Shown here one piece after another: positions 56,751-64,000 of a DNA stretch of 64,000 nucleotides (position 1 is the stretch's first letter; each line of letters starts with the position of its first letter). The position numbers and the translations under genes were made by a program. This stretch comes from Burkholderiaceae bacterium. GTDB lineage: Bacteria > Pseudomonadota > Gammaproteobacteria > Burkholderiales > Burkholderiaceae_C. Location of the stretch: positions 124,001 to 188,000 of the forward strand of contig CAKKRJ010000007.1 in NCBI GenBank assembly GCA_919902775.1. The letters run 5' to 3'. The notes under the pieces were generated by a model. The model worked only from the letters and a program-made list of their open reading frames with translations. It did no database searches and was not told the DNA's origin.

Positions 56751-57716
56751 ATGAAAAATCGCCTGACCGAACTCCTTCACATTGAGCACCCCATCATTCA
56801 GGCGGGCATGAGCTGGGCGTCTTCCAGCCCGGCGCTGCCCGCAGCGGTGTCCAACGCTGGCGGGCTGGGCGTTCTGGCTGCCGGTCCGATGTATCCCGAC
56901 AAATTTGCCGAAGCGCTGGACCAGCTCAAGGGCATGACGGACAAGCCCTATGCGGTCAACATCCCCCTTTACCGACCACACATCGAGGAGATCCTTGAGG
57001 TGATGCTGGATCGCCGCGTTCCGGTGGTGGTGGCTTCTCAGGGCGGACCTCGGCAGCATCTCCCGCGCTTCCGGACGATTGGCAGCAAATGGATCCATGT
57101 GGTGTCCACGCTGGAACACGCCCTCAAAGCGGAGGCTGCGGGGGCTGATGCGCTGGTGGTGGTGGGTGCCGAAGCCGGGGGTCATCCACCCGTGAACGGG
57201 GTCAGCACGCTGGTGACCGTACGGCAGGTCCTGCGGCAGGTGTCGATCCCCGTGATCGCAGGTGGTGGTGTGGCGGACGGCTGGGGCATTGCTGCTCTGC
57301 TTGCTTTGGGCGCAGAAGGTGTCCAGCTGGGGACCCGCTTCCTCATGACCAACGAAGCCACGGTGCACGCCAACTACAAAGCCGCAGTGCAAAAGGCACA
57401 GGCAGCCGACGTTGTTCTGGTGGGCGCCCGGTCATTGCCCATCCGCATGCTGCGCAACCGTTTCGCGCAAAGCATTTTTGACGCTGAATCCCATCAGGTC
57501 GACCAGTCCGCCTACGAAGACGTCTTCAAGTCCAGCTCGCTCAGGCAGGCGGCCCTGGAGGGCGACATCGAGTGGGGAAAGGTCGAAGCCGGCCAATCGG
57601 CCGGTCTGGTCGATGCGGTGCAGCCCGCAGCGGTTGTGATGCAAGAGCTGATCGCAGAACTCGACTGCGCAACCCGCAGGTTGGCAGACATGGCCAGCGA
57701 GGCCGTCCCGGCGTGA
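56751..57716 (+). CDS. Nitronate monooxygenase family flavoprotein
   Basis: Encodes a 321-aa FMN-dependent TIM-barrel protein of the 2-nitropropane dioxygenase/nitronate monooxygenase family. The N-terminus HPIIQAGMSWASSSPALPAA, the phosphate site ADALVVVGAEAGGHPP with the catalytic-type histidine, and IPVIAGGGVADGWGIAAL are typical. Some family members act as enoyl reductases rather than on nitronates; in a CoA-based pathway that role is possible. GAGG lies upstream of the ATG at 56751. Confidence 0.88.
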   Translation: MKNRLTELLHIEHPIIQAGMSWASSSPALPAAVSNAGGLGVLAAGPMYPDKFAEALDQLKGMTDKPYAVNIPLYRPHIEEILEVMLDRRVPVVVASQGGPRQHLPRFRTIGSKWIHVVSTLEHALKAEAAGADALVVVGAEAGGHPPVNGVSTLVTVRQVLRQVSIPVIAGGGVADGWGIAALLALGAEGVQLGTRFLMTNEATVHANYKAAVQKAQAADVVLVGARSLPIRMLRNRFAQSIFDAESHQVDQSAYEDVFKSSSLRQAALEGDIEWGKVEAGQSAGLVDAVQPAAVVMQELIAELDCATRRLADMASEAVPA

Positions 57717-57774
57717 ACGCATACCTCACGGATATTCATTGCAGTTTCATCTGCCCAACCAGGAAACCAACCCC

Positions 57775-58518
57775 ATGACATTCTTGATCTCAGAGCGTAA
57801 CGGTCTCGTTCAGGTGCTCACCATGAACCGTCCGGAAAAACACAATGCGCTGAACACAGGCCTTACCGAGGAGCTGGTGCAGGCGCTGAAGGACGCTGAC
57901 GCGGACGACGGCGTGCATGCCGTCGTTCTGACGGGTGCGGGCAAATCGTTCTGTGCCGGCGCCGACACTACCGAGTTCTCGGCACTGGTTCCCGATGATC
58001 CGCTCGCTGTCAATCGGCGCGCAGACCTCACCACGAACTTGCACCTGAGTTTTTCCAGGATGTCCAAGCCGGTCATTGGCGCGGTGTGTGGGAATGCACT
58101 CGGGGGCGGCGCAGGTCTGGCGATCGCATGCGATATGGTGGTTATGGCCGACGATGTGCGCTTCGGGTACCCGGAGCTTCGGCACGGGATCGTCGCCGCC
58201 GTGGTGCTGGCGAATCTGGTCCGCCAGGTAGGTCGCAAGCATGCGTTTGAGCTGGTGTCCATGGCTGACCCTATAGACGGACAACGCGCCCTGGCGCTGG
58301 GTTTGGCGAACCGTTCGGTGCCCAGGGAAAAGGTGCTGGAAGTCGCGATGGAAATGGCCAGCCGTCTCGCCCAATGGAGCCCGTTGGCCATGGAGACGAC
58401 CAAGCGCACCTTCCATCGCGTCAGCGAACTGCCGCTGGCTCAGGCACTGGACGTGGGCCGTGATGCCAACGTGATGATGCGCGGCTTTCGCAAGACATCC
58501 CAAGGTGCTCAACCATGA
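57775..58518 (+). CDS. Enoyl-CoA hydratase/isomerase family protein (first copy)
   Basis: Encodes 247 residues with the crotonase fold. The oxyanion-hole segments are GAGKSFCAGADTTEF and CGNALGGGAGLAIACD. The position of the usual first catalytic glutamate region reads FGYPELRHGIVAAV, so hydration is plausible but not proven. It overlaps the following CoA-transferase gene by four bases (ATGA). Confidence 0.88.
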   Translation: MTFLISERNGLVQVLTMNRPEKHNALNTGLTEELVQALKDADADDGVHAVVLTGAGKSFCAGADTTEFSALVPDDPLAVNRRADLTTNLHLSFSRMSKPVIGAVCGNALGGGAGLAIACDMVVMADDVRFGYPELRHGIVAAVVLANLVRQVGRKHAFELVSMADPIDGQRALALGLANRSVPREKVLEVAMEMASRLAQWSPLAMETTKRTFHRVSELPLAQALDVGRDANVMMRGFRKTSQGAQP

Positions 58519-59711
58519 GGCCGCTGGAGGGGGTTACGATCCTCGATCTTTCGCGGGTCCTCGCTTGCCCATTCGCCTCTATGATTCTGGCCGAGATGGG
58601 GGCCACCGTCATCAAGGTGGAGCAACCCGAATCAGGGGACGAAACGCGCAGCTACGAGCCGATGGCCCGTGGCGATGAGGGAGACGCATCGGCGTACTAC
58701 CTCGCGTTCAATAGGAGCAAGCAGTCGGTTACGGTCAACCTACGGTCGCCTCAGGGCCAAGACATCGTGCGCAAGTTGGCCACCCAGGTCGATGTGCTGC
58801 TAGAAAACTTCCCGGTGGGCACGCTCAAGAAATACAGCCTCGACCATGAAACGCTGACAAAGGCCTGCCCGGATCTGATCTATGTCTCCTGCACCGGGTT
58901 TGGCAGCACCGGGCCGTACGCACATCGAAAAGGGTACGACACCGTCTTTCAAGCCATGGGGGGCATCATGAGCCTGACGGGCGAACGTGGTGGAGGTCCG
59001 GTCAAGCCTGGCTTGCCCGTGGCCGATCTCAGTTCAGGCTTGTGGGTCGCCATCGGCATCCTGTCCATGTTGCTCGGTCGCCAGCAATCGGGAAAGGGCG
59101 GCTGGCTCGATTTTTCCATGCTGGATGGACAGGTGGGCCTGCTGTCGCTCGCCGCCGCGCGGTACTTTGCGTTAGGCGAAGTGCCGCCCCGCATGGGGAC
59201 AGAGCATCCCGGACGCATCCCCTCGGCGGCCTTCGTTTGCCGGGATGGCAGGTGGGTTCAGATCACAGGAGCCGATCAGCATTGGGCACCGCTGTGCAAT
59301 CTGCTGGGCCTGGAGCGGTGGGCCACGGATCCCGAACTCGCCAAAAACTCAGCACGGGTTCAGCGTCGAGAAGAAGTGATGGCGGGGTTGTCGAAGGCCA
59401 TCGCGCAGCTGGATCGGGACGAACTTTGCCGGCGATGCGACGCGGTCGGTGTGCCCGCTGGTCCGATTCTGGACGTTCAGGAAGTACTGACCAGCGAACA
59501 CGCCGCAGCGCGTGATCTGGTCGTGGACTACGACCACCCTCACCTGGGCTCCTTCAAGGGATTGCGGGTTCCGTTCAGATTCAGTGGTTTCGATGACCCT
59601 GTAGCCTCACGACCCCCGTTGCTCGGAGAGCACACCGAACAAGTTCTCTCGTCGCGCTTGGGTCTGACGTCAGAAGACATTGAAGGTCTTCGCGCAGCTC
59701 GCGCCATCTGA
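58515..59711 (+). CDS. CaiB/BaiF family (type III) CoA-transferase
   Basis: Encodes 398 residues. MRPLEGVTILDLSRVLACPF and KVEQPESGDETRSY are the typical start, followed by LAFNRSKQSVTVNL; a conserved aspartate suitable as the acyl-accepting residue lies in HRKGYDTVFQAMGG (about residue 140). Enzymes of this family transfer CoA between carboxylic acids. The donor and acceptor here are unknown. Coupled by ATGA overlap to the hydratase upstream. Confidence 0.92.
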   Translation: MRPLEGVTILDLSRVLACPFASMILAEMGATVIKVEQPESGDETRSYEPMARGDEGDASAYYLAFNRSKQSVTVNLRSPQGQDIVRKLATQVDVLLENFPVGTLKKYSLDHETLTKACPDLIYVSCTGFGSTGPYAHRKGYDTVFQAMGGIMSLTGERGGGPVKPGLPVADLSSGLWVAIGILSMLLGRQQSGKGGWLDFSMLDGQVGLLSLAAARYFALGEVPPRMGTEHPGRIPSAAFVCRDGRWVQITGADQHWAPLCNLLGLERWATDPELAKNSARVQRREEVMAGLSKAIAQLDRDELCRRCDAVGVPAGPILDVQEVLTSEHAAARDLVVDYDHPHLGSFKGLRVPFRFSGFDDPVASRPPLLGEHTEQVLSSRLGLTSEDIEGLRAARAI

Positions 59712-59739
59712 AATTCAACACCTCAAAGGGGACATGATC

Positions 59740-60708
59740 ATGAAAATTTTGACCGCCATCTCAATGGTGCTCCTGGGCTATTGCTCGCAAGTGGCAGCCG
59801 AATCCCCGGTGTTTCCGACTCGCCCCATCATTCTGGTGAACCCCTATGCAGCGGGTGGGCCCGCAGATCTGCTGGGGCGCGCGTTGGGCAAAACTCTGGC
59901 AGAGCAGTTGGGGCAACCCGTCGTGGTGGAGAACAGGCCAGGGGGCGGGGCATCGATCGGTGCTGCACACGTCGCCAAGTCGGCTCCTGATGGGTACACC
60001 TTGCTTTTGGGAACAGCAGCGGCCCACACCGTGACACCATTGGCCACCAAAGTGCCCTACGACGGGATCCAGGACTTCGAGTTTGTGGGCTTGGTTGCCA
60101 ACGTTCCTAATCTGCTGACCGTGCACCCCTCTTCCACGGCGAACACGCTGAAAGAACTGATTGCACTGGCAAAAGCACAACCCGGTAAGCTCAGCTATGC
60201 ATCGGCCGGATTGGGCAGCTCCCCACATGTGGCTGCCGAACTCTTCAAGTACCGCGCCAAGGTCTTCATGACCCACATTCCCTACCGCGGTGCCGCGCCG
60301 GCAGCCAATGACCTCGTGGCGGGGTATGTGCCGGTGGGCCTGCTGAATGTGTCGGGCGTTCTGCCGTTTGTGAAAACGGGGCGCCTGAAGGCCCTTGCCA
60401 TCGCAGGAGCTTCCAGGTCTGCGCTGTTGCCCGATGTACCGACTTTTGCAGAAGCCGGTCTGCCCAACTTTGTGGCCGGTAGCTGGTACAGCCTGGCCGC
60501 ACCAGCCAAGACGCCGCCAGCCGTGGTCGACATGCTGGCCAAGGCGTTGGCCACGGTGCAGGCCCAACCTGAGTTCTTGGCCATCACAGCCGCTCAAAGC
60601 GCGGAAATTCTGAAACTTAACCGGGCAGAGACCCGAAAGTTCGTGCAAGACGACGCAAAAGCCGTCGCCGAACTGATCAAGGCAACTGGCCTCAAATTGA
60701 ACGATTGA
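59740..60708 (+). CDS. TctC/Bug-family periplasmic binding protein
   Basis: Encodes 322 residues with a signal peptide (KILTAISMVLLGYCSQVAA). The mature start FPTRPIILVNPYAAGGPADL is the Bug signature. It is a second carboxylate receptor in this catabolic region, without TctAB genes nearby. The start at 59740 is preferred because AAAGGGG is eight bases upstream; an ATG two codons earlier is too close to it. Confidence 0.9.
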   Translation: MKILTAISMVLLGYCSQVAAESPVFPTRPIILVNPYAAGGPADLLGRALGKTLAEQLGQPVVVENRPGGGASIGAAHVAKSAPDGYTLLLGTAAAHTVTPLATKVPYDGIQDFEFVGLVANVPNLLTVHPSSTANTLKELIALAKAQPGKLSYASAGLGSSPHVAAELFKYRAKVFMTHIPYRGAAPAANDLVAGYVPVGLLNVSGVLPFVKTGRLKALAIAGASRSALLPDVPTFAEAGLPNFVAGSWYSLAAPAKTPPAVVDMLAKALATVQAQPEFLAITAAQSAEILKLNRAETRKFVQDDAKAVAELIKATGLKLND

Positions 60709-60720
60709 ACGGAACAACCC

Positions 60721-61488
60721 ATGTACGAAACCATCACGCTTGAAACGGCGGAACACATTGCCTGGCTGACACTCAACCGCCCCGAGAGCCGGAACGCGCT
60801 CAACCAGAAGATGTGCAAAGAGATCACTCGGGCCTGTGAGGAGATTTCTTCCGACCCGAACGTGCACGTTGTGGTCATCCAGGGTGCAGGCCCCGCGTTC
60901 TGCGCGGGCGCCGACCTGAAGGAGCGCCAGCACATGTCCGTTGAAGAGATGTTGGCCCGTCGCGTGGAGGGCTTTACCGCCTACGCAGCCATTGAGGCGC
61001 TTCCCATGCCGGTGGTGGCAGTGGTCAACGGACCGGCTTACGGTTCTGGCGCAGAGATCGCAGCCAGTTGCGACTTTGTCATCGCATCCGAGAGGGCATC
61101 GTTCAAGTATCCCGAAGTGGGCTGGGGAACCGTTGGCGCAACGCAGCGCCTGCCGCGCATCGTCGGCGCCCGCATGGCCAAGGAGTTGTTGTTCACAGGC
61201 AGAACGGTGGATGCAGCAGAAGCCAAGTTGCTGGGGCTGGCCAACCAGGTTTTTCAAGCGCAGGAGTTGATGGAAAAGGCGCGGGCAATCGCCGCGGGAA
61301 TCGCAAAGAACAATCCGATCACGACCCGCTTGACCAAGCGCAGCATCGACAACGGCTTGGAGGGCACCCGTCAGGGGGCCATGGCCATCGAGCTGCTTGC
61401 CATCCAGGAGAACCTGCGACACAGCGACTGGAAGAAAGCCATTGCTGGGTTCGGTCAGAAAACCGAGGAGGCTGGCCGTGGCGCTTGA
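60721..61488 (+). CDS. Enoyl-CoA hydratase/isomerase family protein (second copy)
   Basis: Encodes 255 residues of the crotonase family. IQGAGPAFCAGADLKERQHM and NGPAYGSGAEIAASCDFVIA form the oxyanion hole; SFKYPEVGWGTVGATQRLPR carries the region of the catalytic glutamates. It is only moderately like the first copy at 57775, so the two probably act on different intermediates. Its end overlaps the ligase start by 11 bases. Confidence 0.9.
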   Translation: MYETITLETAEHIAWLTLNRPESRNALNQKMCKEITRACEEISSDPNVHVVVIQGAGPAFCAGADLKERQHMSVEEMLARRVEGFTAYAAIEALPMPVVAVVNGPAYGSGAEIAASCDFVIASERASFKYPEVGWGTVGATQRLPRIVGARMAKELLFTGRTVDAAEAKLLGLANQVFQAQELMEKARAIAAGIAKNNPITTRLTKRSIDNGLEGTRQGAMAIELLAIQENLRHSDWKKAIAGFGQKTEEAGRGA

Positions 61489-63136
61489 TCTGACCTCCCT
61501 TCCTCACAACACACTGGCGGCCCAGCTTTCAGAAACCGCGCACTACTTTCCAGACCAGGAGGCCTTCGTGGCACCGGGTGAGCGCCTGAACTGGCGCGAT
61601 CTGGAATCTGCGGCATTGCGCACGGCAAAGGCATTGATGGCCGCGGGCGTACAGCGTGGCGACCATGTTGGCATCCTGATGGGCAACGGTGGCCCATGGC
61701 TGGAGTTTTTCTTTGCCTGTGCTTGCATCGGCGCGACCACGGTTCCGGTCAACACCCGATTCAAAGCGGAAGAACTGGGCTATTGCCTGAAGCAGGCGGA
61801 TGTGTCCTGCCTGGTTTTTGCGAGCAGTTTCCTCGGCATCGACTACTGCCACATGCTGGAAGAGGCGGAACCCGGTATCAAGCTGGCCGGCGGGCTTCCA
61901 GGATCGCATCTGCCCAGGTTGCGTCTGGCCATCATGACAGGCTCGGGCGATCTGCCAGCTGGCGCCATGTCCTATGAGAACCTGCTCGCCCGAAGCGATG
62001 CCACGGACGACAAGGCACTGATGGCGAGGGCCCGGACCGTGACATCAGAAGACGTGCTCCTGATCCAGTACACATCAGGAACAACGTCCTTCCCCAAGGG
62101 CGTCATGCTCTCGCACGCCAACATGCTGCTCGATGCCAGGGCTGCCGCGGTACGCATGGGCGTGCTCCCCTCAGACCGCTATTTCAGCATTCGCCCCTTC
62201 TTTCACGTTGCGGGCAGCACGCTGTCTATTCTTGTCGCCCTGAGCACCGGCTGCTGCCTGCTGACGCTACCAAAATTCGACGTGAGCGAGAACCTGCGGG
62301 TGTTGCAGGACGAACAGTGCACCTTGATTTCAGGCAACGACACCATCTTCCTCATGCTCATGGCACACGAAGATTTCGCCCGCACCCGGCTGCACTTGCG
62401 AGGTGGGTGGGCTGCTGCTGGTCCTGAAGTGATGCAGAAGATCCATGATGTGATGGGTGCCACCGAAGTCTGCAATGCGTACGGTCAGTCTGAGGCATCG
62501 CCCAACGTTCTGATGTCCCATCGACGCGATCCGATTGAGCTGCGCGTCTCCGGATTTTCCTATCCACACCCCGGCATTGACGTCCGTCTGGCCGATCCGA
62601 ACACCGACGAACCGGTCGAATCCGAACAACACGGTGAGATCCAGGTCAAGGGCTGGAATGTCATGCGGGGCTACTACCAGCTGCCCGAAATGACAGCCAA
62701 GGCCTTTACGTCAGACGGCTGGCTCAAGACGGGAGACCTGGGTGAGCGCGACGAACAGGGGCGCTTTCGCATGGTGGGTCGGCTCAAGGATCTCTATCGG
62801 GTGGGTGGTGAGAACGTGGCTCCCGCAGAAGTGGAGGAAGTCCTTCACGCCCATCCGGCAGTCCAGCAGGCGCAAGTCATTGGTGTTCCGGACGCGCGCC
62901 TGGGCGAGGTCACCGGTGCATTCGTGCTGCTCAAGCAAGGGCAGGCGGCCACCTCCGAAGATCTGGTTGATTGGTGCCGCCAGCGCTGTGCCAATTTCAA
63001 AGTGCCTCGCTATCTCGCGGTGGTCGATACCTTCGAGAACATCGGAATGACCGGCAGTTCGAAGATCCAGAAAAACAAACTGCGCGAACACGCCATCGCG
63101 CTTTGGCAACTGGACCAGACATCCTCAAAAGCCTGA
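61478..63136 (+). CDS. Acyl-CoA ligase (AMP-binding enzyme)
   Basis: Encodes 552 residues of the adenylate-forming superfamily. The ATP loop is QYTSGTTSFPKGVMLSHANM (about residue 200), followed by NAYGQSEASPNVL, GWLKTGDLGERDEQGRFRMV and the C-terminal lysine in GSSKIQKNKLREH. It activates a carboxylic acid to its CoA thioester. I chose the GTG at 61478 because GAGGAGG is just upstream; the in-frame region before it overlaps the hydratase gene. Confidence 0.92.
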   Translation: MALDLTSLPHNTLAAQLSETAHYFPDQEAFVAPGERLNWRDLESAALRTAKALMAAGVQRGDHVGILMGNGGPWLEFFFACACIGATTVPVNTRFKAEELGYCLKQADVSCLVFASSFLGIDYCHMLEEAEPGIKLAGGLPGSHLPRLRLAIMTGSGDLPAGAMSYENLLARSDATDDKALMARARTVTSEDVLLIQYTSGTTSFPKGVMLSHANMLLDARAAAVRMGVLPSDRYFSIRPFFHVAGSTLSILVALSTGCCLLTLPKFDVSENLRVLQDEQCTLISGNDTIFLMLMAHEDFARTRLHLRGGWAAAGPEVMQKIHDVMGATEVCNAYGQSEASPNVLMSHRRDPIELRVSGFSYPHPGIDVRLADPNTDEPVESEQHGEIQVKGWNVMRGYYQLPEMTAKAFTSDGWLKTGDLGERDEQGRFRMVGRLKDLYRVGGENVAPAEVEEVLHAHPAVQQAQVIGVPDARLGEVTGAFVLLKQGQAATSEDLVDWCRQRCANFKVPRYLAVVDTFENIGMTGSSKIQKNKLREHAIALWQLDQTSSKA

Positions 63137-63146
63137 GAGCGCTCCC

Positions 63147-64000
63147 ATGAAATCATCCCAGTCACCTGAACCCGAAGTGGTCCTATGCGAGTGCTTCGCC
63201 CGCGATGGACTCCAGCATGAGGCGGTCCACCTGTCCACGCAGGCCAAGGTCTCTCTGATTGATCGTTTTGCCACGCTGGGCTTTCGTCGCGTGGAGGCCA
63301 CCTCGTACTCCAACCCCAAGGTGATTCCCCAGTTCGGTGACGCCAGCGAAGTCTTGCGGACCTTGCCGCGGCGAACCGACGTTTTCTACAAGGCCACATG
63401 TGCCAATGTGCGGGCCGTTGAGCGCGCCCTGGCAGACAAGACCCAAGGTCATGGCGCCAACGAGATCAGTTTGCTGGTTTCAGCAACGGATACACATTCG
63501 CTCAAGAACCTGGCCCGTTCCAGGGAGGAGCAGTGGCGCAACATCGCCGACATGGTGGTTGCAGGCACGGGCCACTTTCGACTGGTGGGCACCATTTCCA
63601 TGGCCTTCGGTTGTCCGTTCGAAGGACGGGTGTCTGAGGCTTCGGTCTTGCGGGACGTTGATCGGTTTCTGGAGCTGGGGGTAGATCTCGTCACGCTGGG
63701 AGATACCACCGGAGTCGCGACACCCGTCAGCATCAAGAGACTTTTTAGAGACATGCTGTCAAACCGCTCTGGTGTCACGGCCATTGCACATCTTCACGAC
63801 ACCCGAGGCACAGCCCTGGCAAACAGTGTAGCTGCGCTGGAAGCAGGAGTCCGTTACTTCGACTGTGCGTTTGGTGGCGTCGGCGGCCACCCGGTCAAGG
63901 TGAAGTACGGTGGAGGCTACACGGGCAACGTTTGCACGGAAGACCTGGTCGATTTGTTCGAGTCGATGGGGGTGCACACCGGAATCGACAGGGCGGCACT
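63147..64000 (+). CDS. HMG-CoA lyase-like DRE-TIM metallolyase, 3' end outside window
   Basis: The first 284 codons of a gene running off the window. CECFARDGLQHE is the start of the HMG-CoA lyase/isopropylmalate synthase barrel, and AHLHDTRGTALAN supplies the His-x-His metal ligands. In HMG-CoA lyase the mobile loop contains a catalytic cysteine (GLGGCP); here the same place reads FGGVGGHPVKVK with His248, so classical HMG-CoA lyase activity is doubtful. It follows the ligase gene by 10 bases and belongs to the same operon. Confidence 0.85.
   Translation, partial: MKSSQSPEPEVVLCECFARDGLQHEAVHLSTQAKVSLIDRFATLGFRRVEATSYSNPKVIPQFGDASEVLRTLPRRTDVFYKATCANVRAVERALADKTQGHGANEISLLVSATDTHSLKNLARSREEQWRNIADMVVAGTGHFRLVGTISMAFGCPFEGRVSEASVLRDVDRFLELGVDLVTLGDTTGVATPVSIKRLFRDMLSNRSGVTAIAHLHDTRGTALANSVAALEAGVRYFDCAFGGVGGHPVKVKYGGGYTGNVCTEDLVDLFESMGVHTGIDRAA

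Overview
The window looks like a chromosome segment from a GC-rich betaproteobacterium of the Comamonadaceae type (Limnohabitans, Rhodoferax, Polaromonas or Acidovorax relatives). This is an inference from gene content and style: TctC/Bug binding proteins, a TctD/TctE-like two-component pair, a type 2 ArgC, adjacent recA-recX, pilA-pglL and a SET-domain gene next to topB. I saw no rRNA, tRNA or CRISPR array. The window cuts a TerC gene at the left edge and a DRE-TIM lyase gene at the right edge.

Region 1 (1-2592) holds a TerC tail, an M48 protease and moaC. Region 2 (about 2476-6334) is a degenerate genomic island integrated in the 3' end of moaC. A 38-bp direct repeat flanks it, and the displaced original moaC 3' end still lies at the right junction. 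It carries a truncated tyrosine integrase, an IS3-family transposase tail, a fragment of an HGGxSTGPKT-type protein, an acyltransferase-3 membrane protein and an internally deleted IS3-family element.

Region 3 (6375-28817) is mostly core genome: a pilin and its probable O-glycosylating ligase, a second TerC protein, sucCD, argC, recA-recX, a MarR regulator, a two-component system, birA-hypothetical-gst, a SET methyltransferase divergent from a topoisomerase III with a SWIB tail, a secreted coiled-coil protein, an SMP-30 protein, and putA with a divergent Lrp regulator. A frameshifted orphan antidote gene follows.

Region 4 (29215-43868) is the most unusual part. It is one tightly packed minus-strand operon for a type I-secreted RTX protein. 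In transcription order it encodes an HlyB-like ABC exporter, an HlyD-like adaptor, two coupled small proteins that may be one split gene, three microproteins of 45-47 aa, a truncated RTX paralogue, a secreted beta-propeller protein, a 1724-aa RTX protein with an N-terminal phospholipase A2-like motif pair (YCGPG and HD), an HlyC-type lysine acyltransferase, a beta-ketoacyl-ACP synthase and an acyl carrier protein. The simplest reading is an acylated, secreted, calcium-dependent phospholipase-type effector whose operon brings its own acyl-chain supply.

Region 5 (44114-49564) holds an Lrp regulator divergent from ornithine cyclodeaminase and a CtlX-type hydrolase, then gapA and a PhoPQ-related alpha/beta hydrolase. 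Region 6 (49745-64000) is two divergent catabolic operons. The left one is GMC oxidoreductase, aldehyde dehydrogenase, TctC protein, PcaI, PcaJ and PcaF. The right one is nitronate monooxygenase, enoyl-CoA hydratase, CoA-transferase, TctC protein, enoyl-CoA hydratase, acyl-CoA ligase and a DRE-TIM lyase. The region between them has a 9-bp inverted repeat that is a candidate operator. Together they suggest oxidation of an alcohol to an acid, CoA activation and beta-oxidation-like cleavage; the substrate cannot be read from the sequence.
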